Source: Bacillota bacterium
GTDB lineage: Bacteria > Bacillota_I > Bacilli_A > RFN20 > CAG-288
Direction of reading: 5' to 3'
Assembly: GCA_003497225.1 (NCBI GenBank)
Contig: DNJQ01000098.1
Coordinates: 1 to 6,275, forward strand
DNA length: 6,275 bases
A program made the translations under genes and the position numbers. Shown one piece after another: positions 1-5,191 of the stretch. The notes under the pieces are model-generated. The model did no database searches, was not told the DNA's origin, and saw only the letters and a program-made list of their open reading frames with translations. Every line of letters begins with the position of its first letter. Position 1 is the first letter of the stretch.

Positions 1-3
1 CTA

Positions 4-42
4 CCAACTATACCCGAACGGGTGCAAAAAAGTGGCAGTTGG
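4..42 (+). other. Nested pairing upstream of, and into, the terminator loop
   Basis: CCAACT at 4-9 is the exact reverse complement of AGTTGG at 37-42, which forms most of the loop of the hairpin at 24-55. Between them, ACCCG (12-16) pairs with CGGGT (19-23) around a 2-base loop. The RNA could therefore form a pseudoknot with the terminator, or an alternative fold that competes with it. This may be the 3' end of a structured RNA or leader that begins before the window. No known RNA family is recognised. Confidence 0.35.
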
Positions 43-55
43 CCCATTTTTTTGC
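24..55. terminator. Bidirectional rho-independent terminator-like hairpin
   Basis: Bases 24-35 pair with 44-55 in a 12-bp stem with one G-U pair: GCAAAAAAGTGG against CCATTTTTTTGC, with loop CAGTTGGC at 36-43. The A-run on one arm and the T-run at 47-53 on the other give U-tracts in both directions, so it could end transcripts from either side. The GC-rich part of the stem is short (TGG/CCA), so efficiency is uncertain. It most likely ends the transcription unit upstream of the window and insulates the valS promoter. Confidence 0.55.
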
Positions 56-86
56 AATTTATATAAATCAACACACAATTCAATAA

Positions 87-125
87 TTTTACACAAAAAG
101 TGCAAAATGAAAAGTTTGTGTAAAA
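87..125. repeat. 11-bp perfect inverted repeat in the spacer
   Basis: TTTTACACAAA (87-97) and TTTGTGTAAAA (115-125) are exact reverse complements separated by 17 bases. There is no T-tract after either arm, so it is not a standard terminator. It could be a hairpin or a spaced operator half-site pair. AT-rich sequence produces such repeats by chance fairly often, so function is uncertain. Confidence 0.4.
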
Positions 126-264
126 ACATTTCATAATTAAAATGCAAAATGTTAAAGTAAATTATATAAATATAATTCTTGTTTTTTAGAAAACCTTTTA
201 AAATAATTGGTTTTAAGAACAGCTGTTGCGCTATCTTTGTCATCTAATTAAATTTATTAAATTC

Positions 265-293
265 TTGTTTTTAATCTTTAATTGTGATATACA
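265..293 (+). promoter_or_regulatory. Probable sigma-A promoter for the T-box/valS operon
   Basis: TTGTTT (265-270) serves as a weak -35. A 17-base spacer follows, then TATACA (288-293) as -10, preceded by TG at 285-286, giving an extended -10 (TGnTATACA). The extended -10 can compensate for the poor -35. Transcription would start near 299-301, exactly where the T-box leader must begin. The placement is inferred from spacing and the downstream leader. Confidence 0.5.
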
Positions 294-297
294 TATT

Positions 298-484
298 TTT
301 GCATTGATGATCAGGGATCATTGTAACAACTTTAGAGAGTCTTAGACGTGGTGAAATAAGATGTTGTGAAAATGTGAGTCGGTTCGGAGCAAATACAAAT
401 TGATAAATGAGTGCATAGATTTATTCTATGAATTGAGGTGGTACCGCGGTAATTTCGCCCTCAGTCTAATCTGGGGGCTTTTTT
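298..484 (+). promoter_or_regulatory. T-box leader, tRNA-Val-responsive
   Basis: The T-box signature AGGTGGTACCGCGG is at 436-449. Its TGGT (439-442) can pair with the ACCA 3' end of uncharged tRNA-Val. Stem I can be drawn as TTTGC 298-302/GCAAA 389-393, GATC 309-312/GGTT 381-384, CATT 319-322/AATG 371-374, ACAAC 326-330/GTTGT 363-367 and TCTTA 340-344/TAAGA 357-361. It carries the AGAGAG motif (334-339) and GGTGAAA (350-356) in the apical loop, both common in T-box Stem I. In this fold a Val codon, GTC at 378-380, lies in the specifier position. Stem III is CATAGA 414-419/TCTATG 425-430. The antiterminator pairs TGAGG 434-438 with CCTCA 459-463. Only about 20 bases separate Stem I from Stem III, so Stem II and the IIA/B pseudoknot appear absent. 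Uncharged tRNA-Val should stabilise the antiterminator and allow valS expression. The element is certain; the specifier is tentative. Confidence 0.93.
457..484 (+). terminator. T-box regulatory terminator
   Basis: GCCCTCAG (457-464) pairs with CTGGGGGC (471-478), including one G-U pair, around the loop TCTAAT, followed by six T (479-484). Bases 459-463 are shared with the antiterminator, so the two folds exclude each other, as expected for T-box attenuation. The valS ribosome binding site (AGGAGGT, 488-494) follows immediately. Confidence 0.92.
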
Positions 485-497
485 AATAGGAGGTAAT

Positions 498-3065
498 ATG
501 AAACAGTTAGAGAAGTACTATAATCACGATAGTGTCGAACAAGGTAAGATGGAGTTTTGGTCAAATAATGGCTACTTTAGTTGCGATGTTAAATCTAAAA
601 AGCCATCATTTTCAGTCGTCATACCTCCGCCGAATGTCACTGGTGTTTTGCACATTGGTCACGCTAAAAACACTTTAACTATCGATACCTTGTGTAGGTA
701 CAAAAGACTTCGCGGTTATGATGTTTTATTTTTACCGGCTATGGATCACGCTGGAATCGCTACTCAAGCTAAAGTTGAAGCAAATTTAAGAGAACAAGGG
801 ATAGACAAATATCAATTAGGAAAAGAGAAATTTTTAGATATTGTCTGGCAGTGGAAAGAAAAATGTGGATCTTATATTCATAAGCAGTGGGATAAAATCG
901 GTCTTAGTGTCGATAAAAATATGGAAAGATTTACCCTCGATGAAAAAACAAGCGAAGCAGTTAATTTAACCTTTAAGAAATTATATGATGAAGGATTGAT
1001 TTATCAAGGTGAAAGAATTATTAACTGGGATCCAAAACTTATGACCGCTTTATCAAATATTGAAGTGGAGCATAAAGATATAGAAGGTAAATTCTATTAT
1101 TTTAAATATCATTTTGCTTCTCATCCTGAAGATTATTTAACTATTGCGACAACTAGACCAGAAACGATGTTTGGAGATACAGCCATCGTTTATAATCCTC
1201 ACGATGAAAGATATAAAAAATACGATGGTGAAATGATAATTAATCCGGTTAATGGAGAAAAGATTCCATTTATCGCTGATCGTTATGTCGATAAAAGTTT
1301 TGGAACAGGTGTCATGAAATGTACACCAGCTCACGATCCTCACGATTTTGAAATCGGTAAAAGACATAATCTTGAATTCATAAAATGTATGAATCTAGAT
1401 GGTACAATGAATGAAAGAGCATTAAAATATAATGGTCTTGATCGTTTTGAGTGCCGCGATAAACTTGTTGAAGAATTAAAAGAGCAGGGCGATTTAGTTA
1501 AAATTGAAGATATCGTTCACTCCGTTGGACATTCGGAAAGAAGTCACTGTATCATTGAGCCGATGTTATCAAAGCAGTGGTTTGTTAAGATGAAGCCTTT
1601 AGCTTTAAAGGTCTTTAAGCTTATGAAAGAAGATCCGAAAGCGATGAAGTTTTTCCCATCCCGTTATAGTAAGATTTTCACCCGTTGGCTTAAAACTGTC
1701 GACGATTGGTGCATATCGCGTCAACTTTGGTGGGGACATAAAATACCTGTTTATACTAATAAAAAAACTGGTGAAAAGATTTGTTCAATTACACTTTTAA
1801 ACGAAGAAGAATTTGAACAAGATCAAGACGTTTTAGATACGTGGTTTAGTTCCGCCTTAGCTCCTTTTGCATTTTTAAACTGGCCCGACAAAAATAATGA
1901 ATATTATAAAAAGTATTATCCAAATTCCGTTTTAGTTACTGCTTACGATATCATTTTCTTCTGGGTGGCGAGAATGGTATTCCAAGGCTCTTATTTAACC
2001 GATAAATTACCATTCCACAATGTATTTATTCACGGATTGATCCGCGATGAATTTGGTAAAAAGATGAGCAAATCATCAAATAACGGAGTTGATCCAATAA
2101 AGATTTGTGAACAGTATGGTGTCGATGCATTGCGCTACGCTATGGCCAATACGGGAACACCAGGACTAGACTGTAATATAGGTAATAAAACATATGAAAA
2201 TGTTGTGACATTTTTAAATAAAGTTTGGAACGCATCTCGTTATGTTCTTTCTATCATTCCGGAAGATTATAAGTTCGCTGAAGCTAAAAACAGTGAACTG
2301 AGTTTCATTGATAAATATATCTATCATCAGTTCAATTTAACTTTATCTTCTTACATCAAGAACATGGATAAATTTGAACTAGGTCAAGCCACTAAGTATT
2401 TATATGATTTCGTTTATAATGATTTTTGCGGAACATATCTTGAACTTTGTAAGATTGATTTAAAATCTGCTGATGAAAAAAGAAGACAAGTGGTCTATTC
2501 AGTATTATATGACATTCTTAAGAATATTTTAATTATGTTATTCCCAAACTGCCCATTCATTTGTGAGGAAATATATTGGAATCTTCCTAATAACAAAAAG
2601 AGCATTTATGAAGAAGATTATCCAAGCTTAAGAAAAGGTAAACTCGATTATAGTTTGGGTTCAAATCTTGTTTCAATGATCCGCGATATAAGAGCATTTA
2701 AAACGAGCAATAACCTTCCTATAAGCGCTAAAATTCAAGCTAAAGTCTATTGTAGCGACAAAGACTTTAATGAATTAGAAAAGTTTTTAAAGTTCTATTT
2801 AAATAACGAAGAAATCATAATTTCAAGTAGTGATAAAAACTTAATTTATTATGGAAGCTTTGGGTTGGGACTTGAAACTTTAGCTAGTGAACAAGATGAA
2901 GAAGTTATTCTCCGTCGAATCAAGAAACTTGAAGAAGAAGTAGCCAGAAGTGAAAAAATTTTAGGTAATGAAAACTTTTTAAAGAAAGCACCGAAAGAGA
3001 AGATTGAACTTGAGAAAGAAAAATATCTTAAGTACAAAGAAGAACTAGAAAAATATAAACACTAA
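498..3065 (+). CDS. valS: Valyl-tRNA synthetase
   Basis: Class I aminoacyl-tRNA synthetase, acting in the cytoplasm, that attaches valine to tRNA-Val and edits mischarged threonine. The 855-residue product is near the usual bacterial length (about 880). PPPNVTG followed by the HIGH motif is at residues 52-55 and KMSKS at 522-526. The editing domain shows TTRPET (218-223) and PAHDPHDF (277-284), typical of ValRS. DWCISRQ (403-409) leads back into the catalytic core. The helical anticodon-binding region follows. A Lys/Glu-rich coiled coil at about 800-855 is the ValRS tRNA-binding arm. The start is fixed by AGGAGGT (488-494) just upstream. Expression is controlled by the T-box leader. No terminator follows; the next gene begins after 40 bases. 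Bacillus usually has folC next, which is missing here. Confidence 0.98.
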   Translation: MKQLEKYYNHDSVEQGKMEFWSNNGYFSCDVKSKKPSFSVVIPPPNVTGVLHIGHAKNTLTIDTLCRYKRLRGYDVLFLPAMDHAGIATQAKVEANLREQGIDKYQLGKEKFLDIVWQWKEKCGSYIHKQWDKIGLSVDKNMERFTLDEKTSEAVNLTFKKLYDEGLIYQGERIINWDPKLMTALSNIEVEHKDIEGKFYYFKYHFASHPEDYLTIATTRPETMFGDTAIVYNPHDERYKKYDGEMIINPVNGEKIPFIADRYVDKSFGTGVMKCTPAHDPHDFEIGKRHNLEFIKCMNLDGTMNERALKYNGLDRFECRDKLVEELKEQGDLVKIEDIVHSVGHSERSHCIIEPMLSKQWFVKMKPLALKVFKLMKEDPKAMKFFPSRYSKIFTRWLKTVDDWCISRQLWWGHKIPVYTNKKTGEKICSITLLNEEEFEQDQDVLDTWFSSALAPFAFLNWPDKNNEYYKKYYPNSVLVTAYDIIFFWVARMVFQGSYLTDKLPFHNVFIHGLIRDEFGKKMSKSSNNGVDPIKICEQYGVDALRYAMANTGTPGLDCNIGNKTYENVVTFLNKVWNASRYVLSIIPEDYKFAEAKNSELSFIDKYIYHQFNLTLSSYIKNMDKFELGQATKYLYDFVYNDFCGTYLELCKIDLKSADEKRRQVVYSVLYDILKNILIMLFPNCPFICEEIYWNLPNNKKSIYEEDYPSLRKGKLDYSLGSNLVSMIRDIRAFKTSNNLPISAKIQAKVYCSDKDFNELEKFLKFYLNNEEIIISSSDKNLIYYGSFGLGLETLASEQDEEVILRRIKKLEEEVARSEKILGNENFLKKAPKEKIELEKEKYLKYKEELEKYKH

Positions 3066-3073
3066 TTCACCCT

Positions 3074-3104
3074 TTTTCCCGACTATATAAAGTAGGAGGG
3101 AAAA
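3074..3104 (+). promoter_or_regulatory. Strong Shine-Dalgarno within a possible hairpin
   Basis: AGGAGGG (3094-3100) lies 5 bases before the ATG at 3106 and is a near-perfect ribosome binding site. TTTTCCC (3074-3080) is the exact reverse complement of GGGAAAA (3098-3104), so a 7-bp hairpin with a 17-base loop could hide the 3' half of this site. The binding site is solid. Translational control by the hairpin is inference. Confidence 0.5.
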
Positions 3105-3105
3105 T

Positions 3106-3285
3106 ATGAAGATAAAGCTTAACGAAGAAAAGATGAAAGAAATTTGTGGTGGTTCAATTGCTTTAGCTAACATCGCATTTGCTTTAATCATTAGTTCTTT
3201 AGTAATTTTGTTCACTAGACTCATAATAACTCGTTCAACTTTTAGTTCTAGTGGTGGTTTTATCTTTGATTGGTTTGGAAGATGA
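3106..3285 (+). CDS. Double-glycine leader peptide 1 (bacteriocin/pheromone-like)
   Basis: A 59-residue peptide. The N-terminus is a charged leader ending in ICGG, with Leu5, Met10, Ile13 and Gly15-Gly16. This matches the -12, -7, -4, -2, -1 spacing of double-glycine leaders cut by C39-peptidase ABC exporters. The predicted 43-residue product has a hydrophobic, transmembrane-like stretch at about 18-36, two Arg (38, 43), a Ser-rich linker, and the tail GGFIFDWFGR (50-59). It has only one Cys, in the leader, so no disulfide. The start is fixed by AGGAGGG (3094-3100). The stop overlaps the next start as ATGA, implying coupling to its paralogue. No exporter or immunity gene is nearby. It could be a class II bacteriocin-like peptide, a signalling peptide, or a small membrane protein whose leader resemblance is accidental. 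No named family is recognised. Confidence 0.82.
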   Translation: MKIKLNEEKMKEICGGSIALANIAFALIISSLVILFTRLIITRSTFSSSGGFIFDWFGR

Positions 3286-3464
3286 AAACTAAATTAAAAG
3301 ATGAAGAATTAAAGGAAGTAAAAGGTGGAGAAGGAATAACTCTTTCTTCAGTCATGGCTGTTTTAGCTATTGGTATTGTTGCTGTTATCATTTATCGCTT
3401 TTTTGTTTCAAAAAAAGGTTCGCTCGTTTTACCCGGTGGATATACTTTTAACTGGGGAAAATAA
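3282..3464 (+). CDS. Double-glycine leader peptide 2 (paralogue of peptide 1)
   Basis: A 60-residue peptide with the same plan as its upstream neighbour. The leader has Leu5, Glu9, Leu10, Val13 and Gly15-Gly16 (ELKEVKGG), closer to the classical double-glycine consensus. A Gly/Ala/Val/Ile-rich transmembrane-like segment spans about 19-37, followed by basic residues (Arg39, Lys44, Lys45) and the tail PGGYTFNWGK (51-60). GG-[FY]-x-F-[DN]-W, then Gly and a basic last residue, is shared with peptide 1. The ATG at 3282 is chosen over the in-frame ATG at 3270. It aligns the leader with peptide 1 and overlaps that gene's stop by 4 bases. It has little Shine-Dalgarno of its own, so coupled translation is likely. 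Its TAA overlaps the radC ATG by one base. Cleavage would release about 44 residues. Target and function are unknown. Confidence 0.85.
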   Translation: MKTKLKDEELKEVKGGEGITLSSVMAVLAIGIVAVIIYRFFVSKKGSLVLPGGYTFNWGK

Positions 3465-4135
3465 TGTCTATTAAAGATTTATCAGAAAATTCCAAGCCGC
3501 GGGAAAGGGCGCTAAGTTTAGGGATTGAAAGCCTATCTGATATTGAACTTTTAGCCATTATTATTGGCTCTGGAACGAAAGACGCTTCGGCTATCGCTTT
3601 AGCGAGTGATGTTTTAAATACCGCATCTTCGCTATATAATTTAAGCCGAATTCCGCTTCAGAGCCTTTCGGTTAAAGGAATAGGACGAGTTAAAAAACTT
3701 GTTCTTTCAGCGATATTTGAAATCTGCCGAAGAGTTCAAAGCGAACAAAATTCAGAATATGCTAAATATGATAACTCACAAAAAATCTATGAAGCTATTT
3801 ATCCAAGGTTTTATGGTCTCATGAAAGAACGCTTTATGGTTATACTTTTGGATCGAAAATACGATAAAGTGTATGAGGGATTTATCGATACGGGTAAAAA
3901 TCAAAAGATAACTTTATCCTTTCATGAGCTATTTAAACTTTGTACGACTGTTTCTGCGCCATTCGCTATAATCATTCATAATCATCCGTCAGGTATTAAT
4001 AAACCATCAAGTGACGACGATGAAACGACTGAAGCGATAAAAGTATCATTAAAAATTATCGATGTTAAATTGCTCGATCATTTAATCGTCACTGATTCAG
4101 GCTATTATTCTTATAAAGATAACAAAAAAATTTAA
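3464..4135 (+). CDS. radC: RadC-family JAB/MPN domain protein
   Basis: RadC (UPF0758) family protein of 223 residues, the usual length. The N-terminal part begins with the typical KPRERAL (11-17) and LSDIELLAIIIGSGT (24-38). A helix-hairpin-helix-like segment with VKGIGRVKKL lies around 69-78. The C-terminal JAB/MPN domain carries the zinc-metalloprotease-type motif H-x-H-x7-S-x2-D as His172, His174, Ser182 and Asp185 (HNHPSG at 172-177), then LLDHLIV. The family was once linked to DNA repair, but that role is not supported in several species and its substrate is unknown. The ATG overlaps the stop of peptide 2 by one base, with GGGGA (3454-3458) as ribosome binding site, so it is coupled to the peptide genes. 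In Bacillus radC precedes mreBCD; here mreBCD is absent. Confidence 0.95.
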   Translation: MSIKDLSENSKPRERALSLGIESLSDIELLAIIIGSGTKDASAIALASDVLNTASSLYNLSRIPLQSLSVKGIGRVKKLVLSAIFEICRRVQSEQNSEYAKYDNSQKIYEAIYPRFYGLMKERFMVILLDRKYDKVYEGFIDTGKNQKITLSFHELFKLCTTVSAPFAIIIHNHPSGINKPSSDDDETTEAIKVSLKIIDVKLLDHLIVTDSGYYSYKDNKKI

Positions 4136-4139
4136 TTCG

Positions 4140-4171
4140 ACATAATATTTAACACTCATCATTTATTATGT
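4140..4171. repeat. 8-bp inverted repeat between radC and the next gene
   Basis: ACATAATA (4140-4147) and TATTATGT (4164-4171) are exact reverse complements separated by 16 bases, in the only gap of the radC-spoIVFB stretch. There is no T-tract, and pairing is all A-T but for two G-C pairs, so it is a poor terminator. It ends 4 bases before the ATG at 4176, which lacks a Shine-Dalgarno site. It could influence translation start, act as an operator, or be chance. Confidence 0.4.
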
Positions 4172-4175
4172 TTCT

Positions 4176-4532
4176 ATGAAAGTCATAATAGGTGAAAGTA
4201 GTGAGATAGAGAAGTTAGTCGATGATGGTACTATTTTTGAAAAAGAAATAGCTATTTCTTTAATGAACAACAAAATCTCTGATGTTTTATCGATGATTTT
4301 ACGTTTAAACTTTTATGGAATAAAAAAATTTAGTTTTAAAACGATGAAATACGAAGTAGTAAGACGAATAACTAAAGATTTAATCATCGATAGACCCACT
4401 TTAATTTACTGCTCAATACCTATTAAGGTGACAATATTCTTATTTTCAAAGTGTGTTTTCTTTCAAAAAATTTATGGAAGAATCTGCGGAGATAAGAAGT
4501 TTTTAATAAGGAGAAGAGAATGGCAAAAGTGA
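4176..4532 (+). CDS. Hypothetical protein in the minC position
   Basis: A 118-residue protein that I do not recognise. It sits directly before minD, where Bacillus has minC, and overlaps the minD start by 13 bases, which suggests a real co-translated gene. The first half is mixed alpha/beta-like and charged, with no signal peptide. A Lys/Arg-rich middle follows, then a beta-rich hydrophobic run (about 74-97) and a basic C-terminus rich in Arg and Lys. MinC is normally over 200 residues with a Gly-rich beta-helix in its C-terminal half. That Gly pattern is absent, although IYGRICGDKKFLI near the end faintly resembles the last MinC repeats. It could be a strongly reduced MinC, an unrelated MinD partner, or a decaying gene. 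No ribosome binding site precedes the ATG, so the start is uncertain. Confidence 0.6.
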   Translation: MKVIIGESSEIEKLVDDGTIFEKEIAISLMNNKISDVLSMILRLNFYGIKKFSFKTMKYEVVRRITKDLIIDRPTLIYCSIPIKVTIFLFSKCVFFQKIYGRICGDKKFLIRRREWQK

Positions 4533-5191
4533 TATCTATTTGTTCAGGAAAAGGCGGAGTAGGAAAATCGACAATCGCAGCAATAATTGCGATAGCTTTA
4601 TCTAAAGAGCACAAAGTGTTATTAGTTGATGCTGATTTAGGAATGACTAACCTCGATATTATTTTAAATGTTCATGCGGCTGGTTATGATTTAAGCGACG
4701 TCTATGATAAACGATGCTCAATTTTTGACGCCATCAAAAAAATCAATAATAATCTCGATTTAGTCAATATTTATCACGAATCGTCGATCGATTATTTTGC
4801 TGAAGATGGCGTACAAAGACTACTTATGTTACAAAGTAAAAACTACGATTATGTAATATTAGATTGTCCAGCCGGAATTGAAAAAGGTTGGAGATTTTGC
4901 CTTACTATCTCCAATACTTCTTATATCGTTATTAATCCAACACCAACTTCTTTACGTGATGCTCATTCAGTTGTCGAACTCATTAAAAAAGAATATCTTC
5001 AGCCATACTTTTTTATTTTAAATCGAGCATCTTTTAAAGATTTAAAAAAGACATTAAATATTTATCCTGCGGTCGGGGCAAATTTGCTTTTCCGTTTGCC
5101 AGAAAATAGAAACATCATGCGCGGTAATTTTCCTGATACCTTAATAAAAATTATACTAAAGAGCATAGAAAATGAAAAAGTTGAAATTTAA
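4520..5191 (+). CDS. minD: Septum site-determining ATPase MinD, short form
   Basis: A ParA/MinD-family P-loop ATPase that binds the membrane when ATP-bound and positions the division inhibitor. The deviant Walker A motif GKGGVGKST is at residues 10-18, with the signature Lys11. VDADLG (36-41) is the A' motif. YDYVILDCPAGIE, with Asp115, is the Walker B region in its MinD-specific form. At 223 residues it is about 40 shorter than typical MinD, mostly in the C-terminal half. The last residues (DTLIKIILKSIENEK) could form the amphipathic membrane-targeting helix, though it is less clear than usual. AAGGAG (4508-4513) sets the start. The gene overlaps its neighbours on both sides, consistent with an operon. 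Alternative: another MinD/FlhG-like ATPase, but DCPAGIE and the spoIVF neighbours favour MinD. Confidence 0.88.
   Translation: MAKVISICSGKGGVGKSTIAAIIAIALSKEHKVLLVDADLGMTNLDIILNVHAAGYDLSDVYDKRCSIFDAIKKINNNLDLVNIYHESSIDYFAEDGVQRLLMLQSKNYDYVILDCPAGIEKGWRFCLTISNTSYIVINPTPTSLRDAHSVVELIKKEYLQPYFFILNRASFKDLKKTLNIYPAVGANLLFRLPENRNIMRGNFPDTLIKIILKSIENEKVEI

Larger units (their letters stand above)
1..264. other. AT-rich intergenic region, no convincing gene
   Basis: No credible coding region is seen. A minus-strand open frame spans 243 to 1, but it has no ribosome binding site, is made mostly of A/T-biased residues (Ile, Phe, Leu, Lys, Asn, Tyr) and runs through the hairpin at 24-55, so it looks like noise. 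The region holds several small symmetric elements: the hairpin at 24-55, an 11-bp inverted repeat (87-97 with 115-125), a 9-base direct repeat TGCAAAATG at 101-109 and 143-151, AAAACC/GGTTTT at 190-195 and 209-214, and the 10-bp palindrome AACAGCTGTT at 218-227. A perfect TATAAT lies at 171-176 but lacks a good -35 partner. The gene that ended upstream lies outside the window. Confidence 0.6.

Noticed and set aside
1..23. Minus-strand GTTGGTAG resembling a tRNA D-loop at the window edge
   Set aside because: Positions 8-9 and the acceptor stem do not fit a tRNA (G where U8 is expected), and the segment is better explained by local hairpins.
1..243. Minus-strand open frame of 80 codons
   Set aside because: A/T-driven composition, no ribosome binding site, no recognisable domain, and it crosses a terminator-like hairpin.
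307..321. ATGATC/GATCAT as an independent regulatory hairpin
   Set aside because: It has a 3-base loop and sits inside T-box Stem I, whose long-range pairing is the better explanation.
1137..1367. Minus-strand open frame inside valS
   Set aside because: Lies wholly within the conserved editing domain of ValRS on the other strand; no independent evidence.
2849..3037. Minus-strand open frame at the valS 3' end
   Set aside because: Shadow of the Lys/Glu-rich coiled coil, which reads as Ser/Phe-rich sequence on the opposite strand.
3066..3105. Separate promoter for the peptides using TATATAA at 3084-3090
   Set aside because: No -35 element at proper spacing, and transcription would begin within the ribosome binding site.
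3270..3281. Upstream ATG giving peptide 2 four extra residues
   Set aside because: It would break the leader alignment with peptide 1 and lose the ATGA coupling; the ATG at 3282 fits both.
3283..3300. TGA read as tryptophan (Mycoplasma-type code)
   Set aside because: All visible tryptophans are TGG, and TGA ends three genes at positions where the next gene begins.
4423..4614. Minus-strand open frame over the minD start
   Set aside because: Overlaps the conserved P-loop region of minD and has no start signal.
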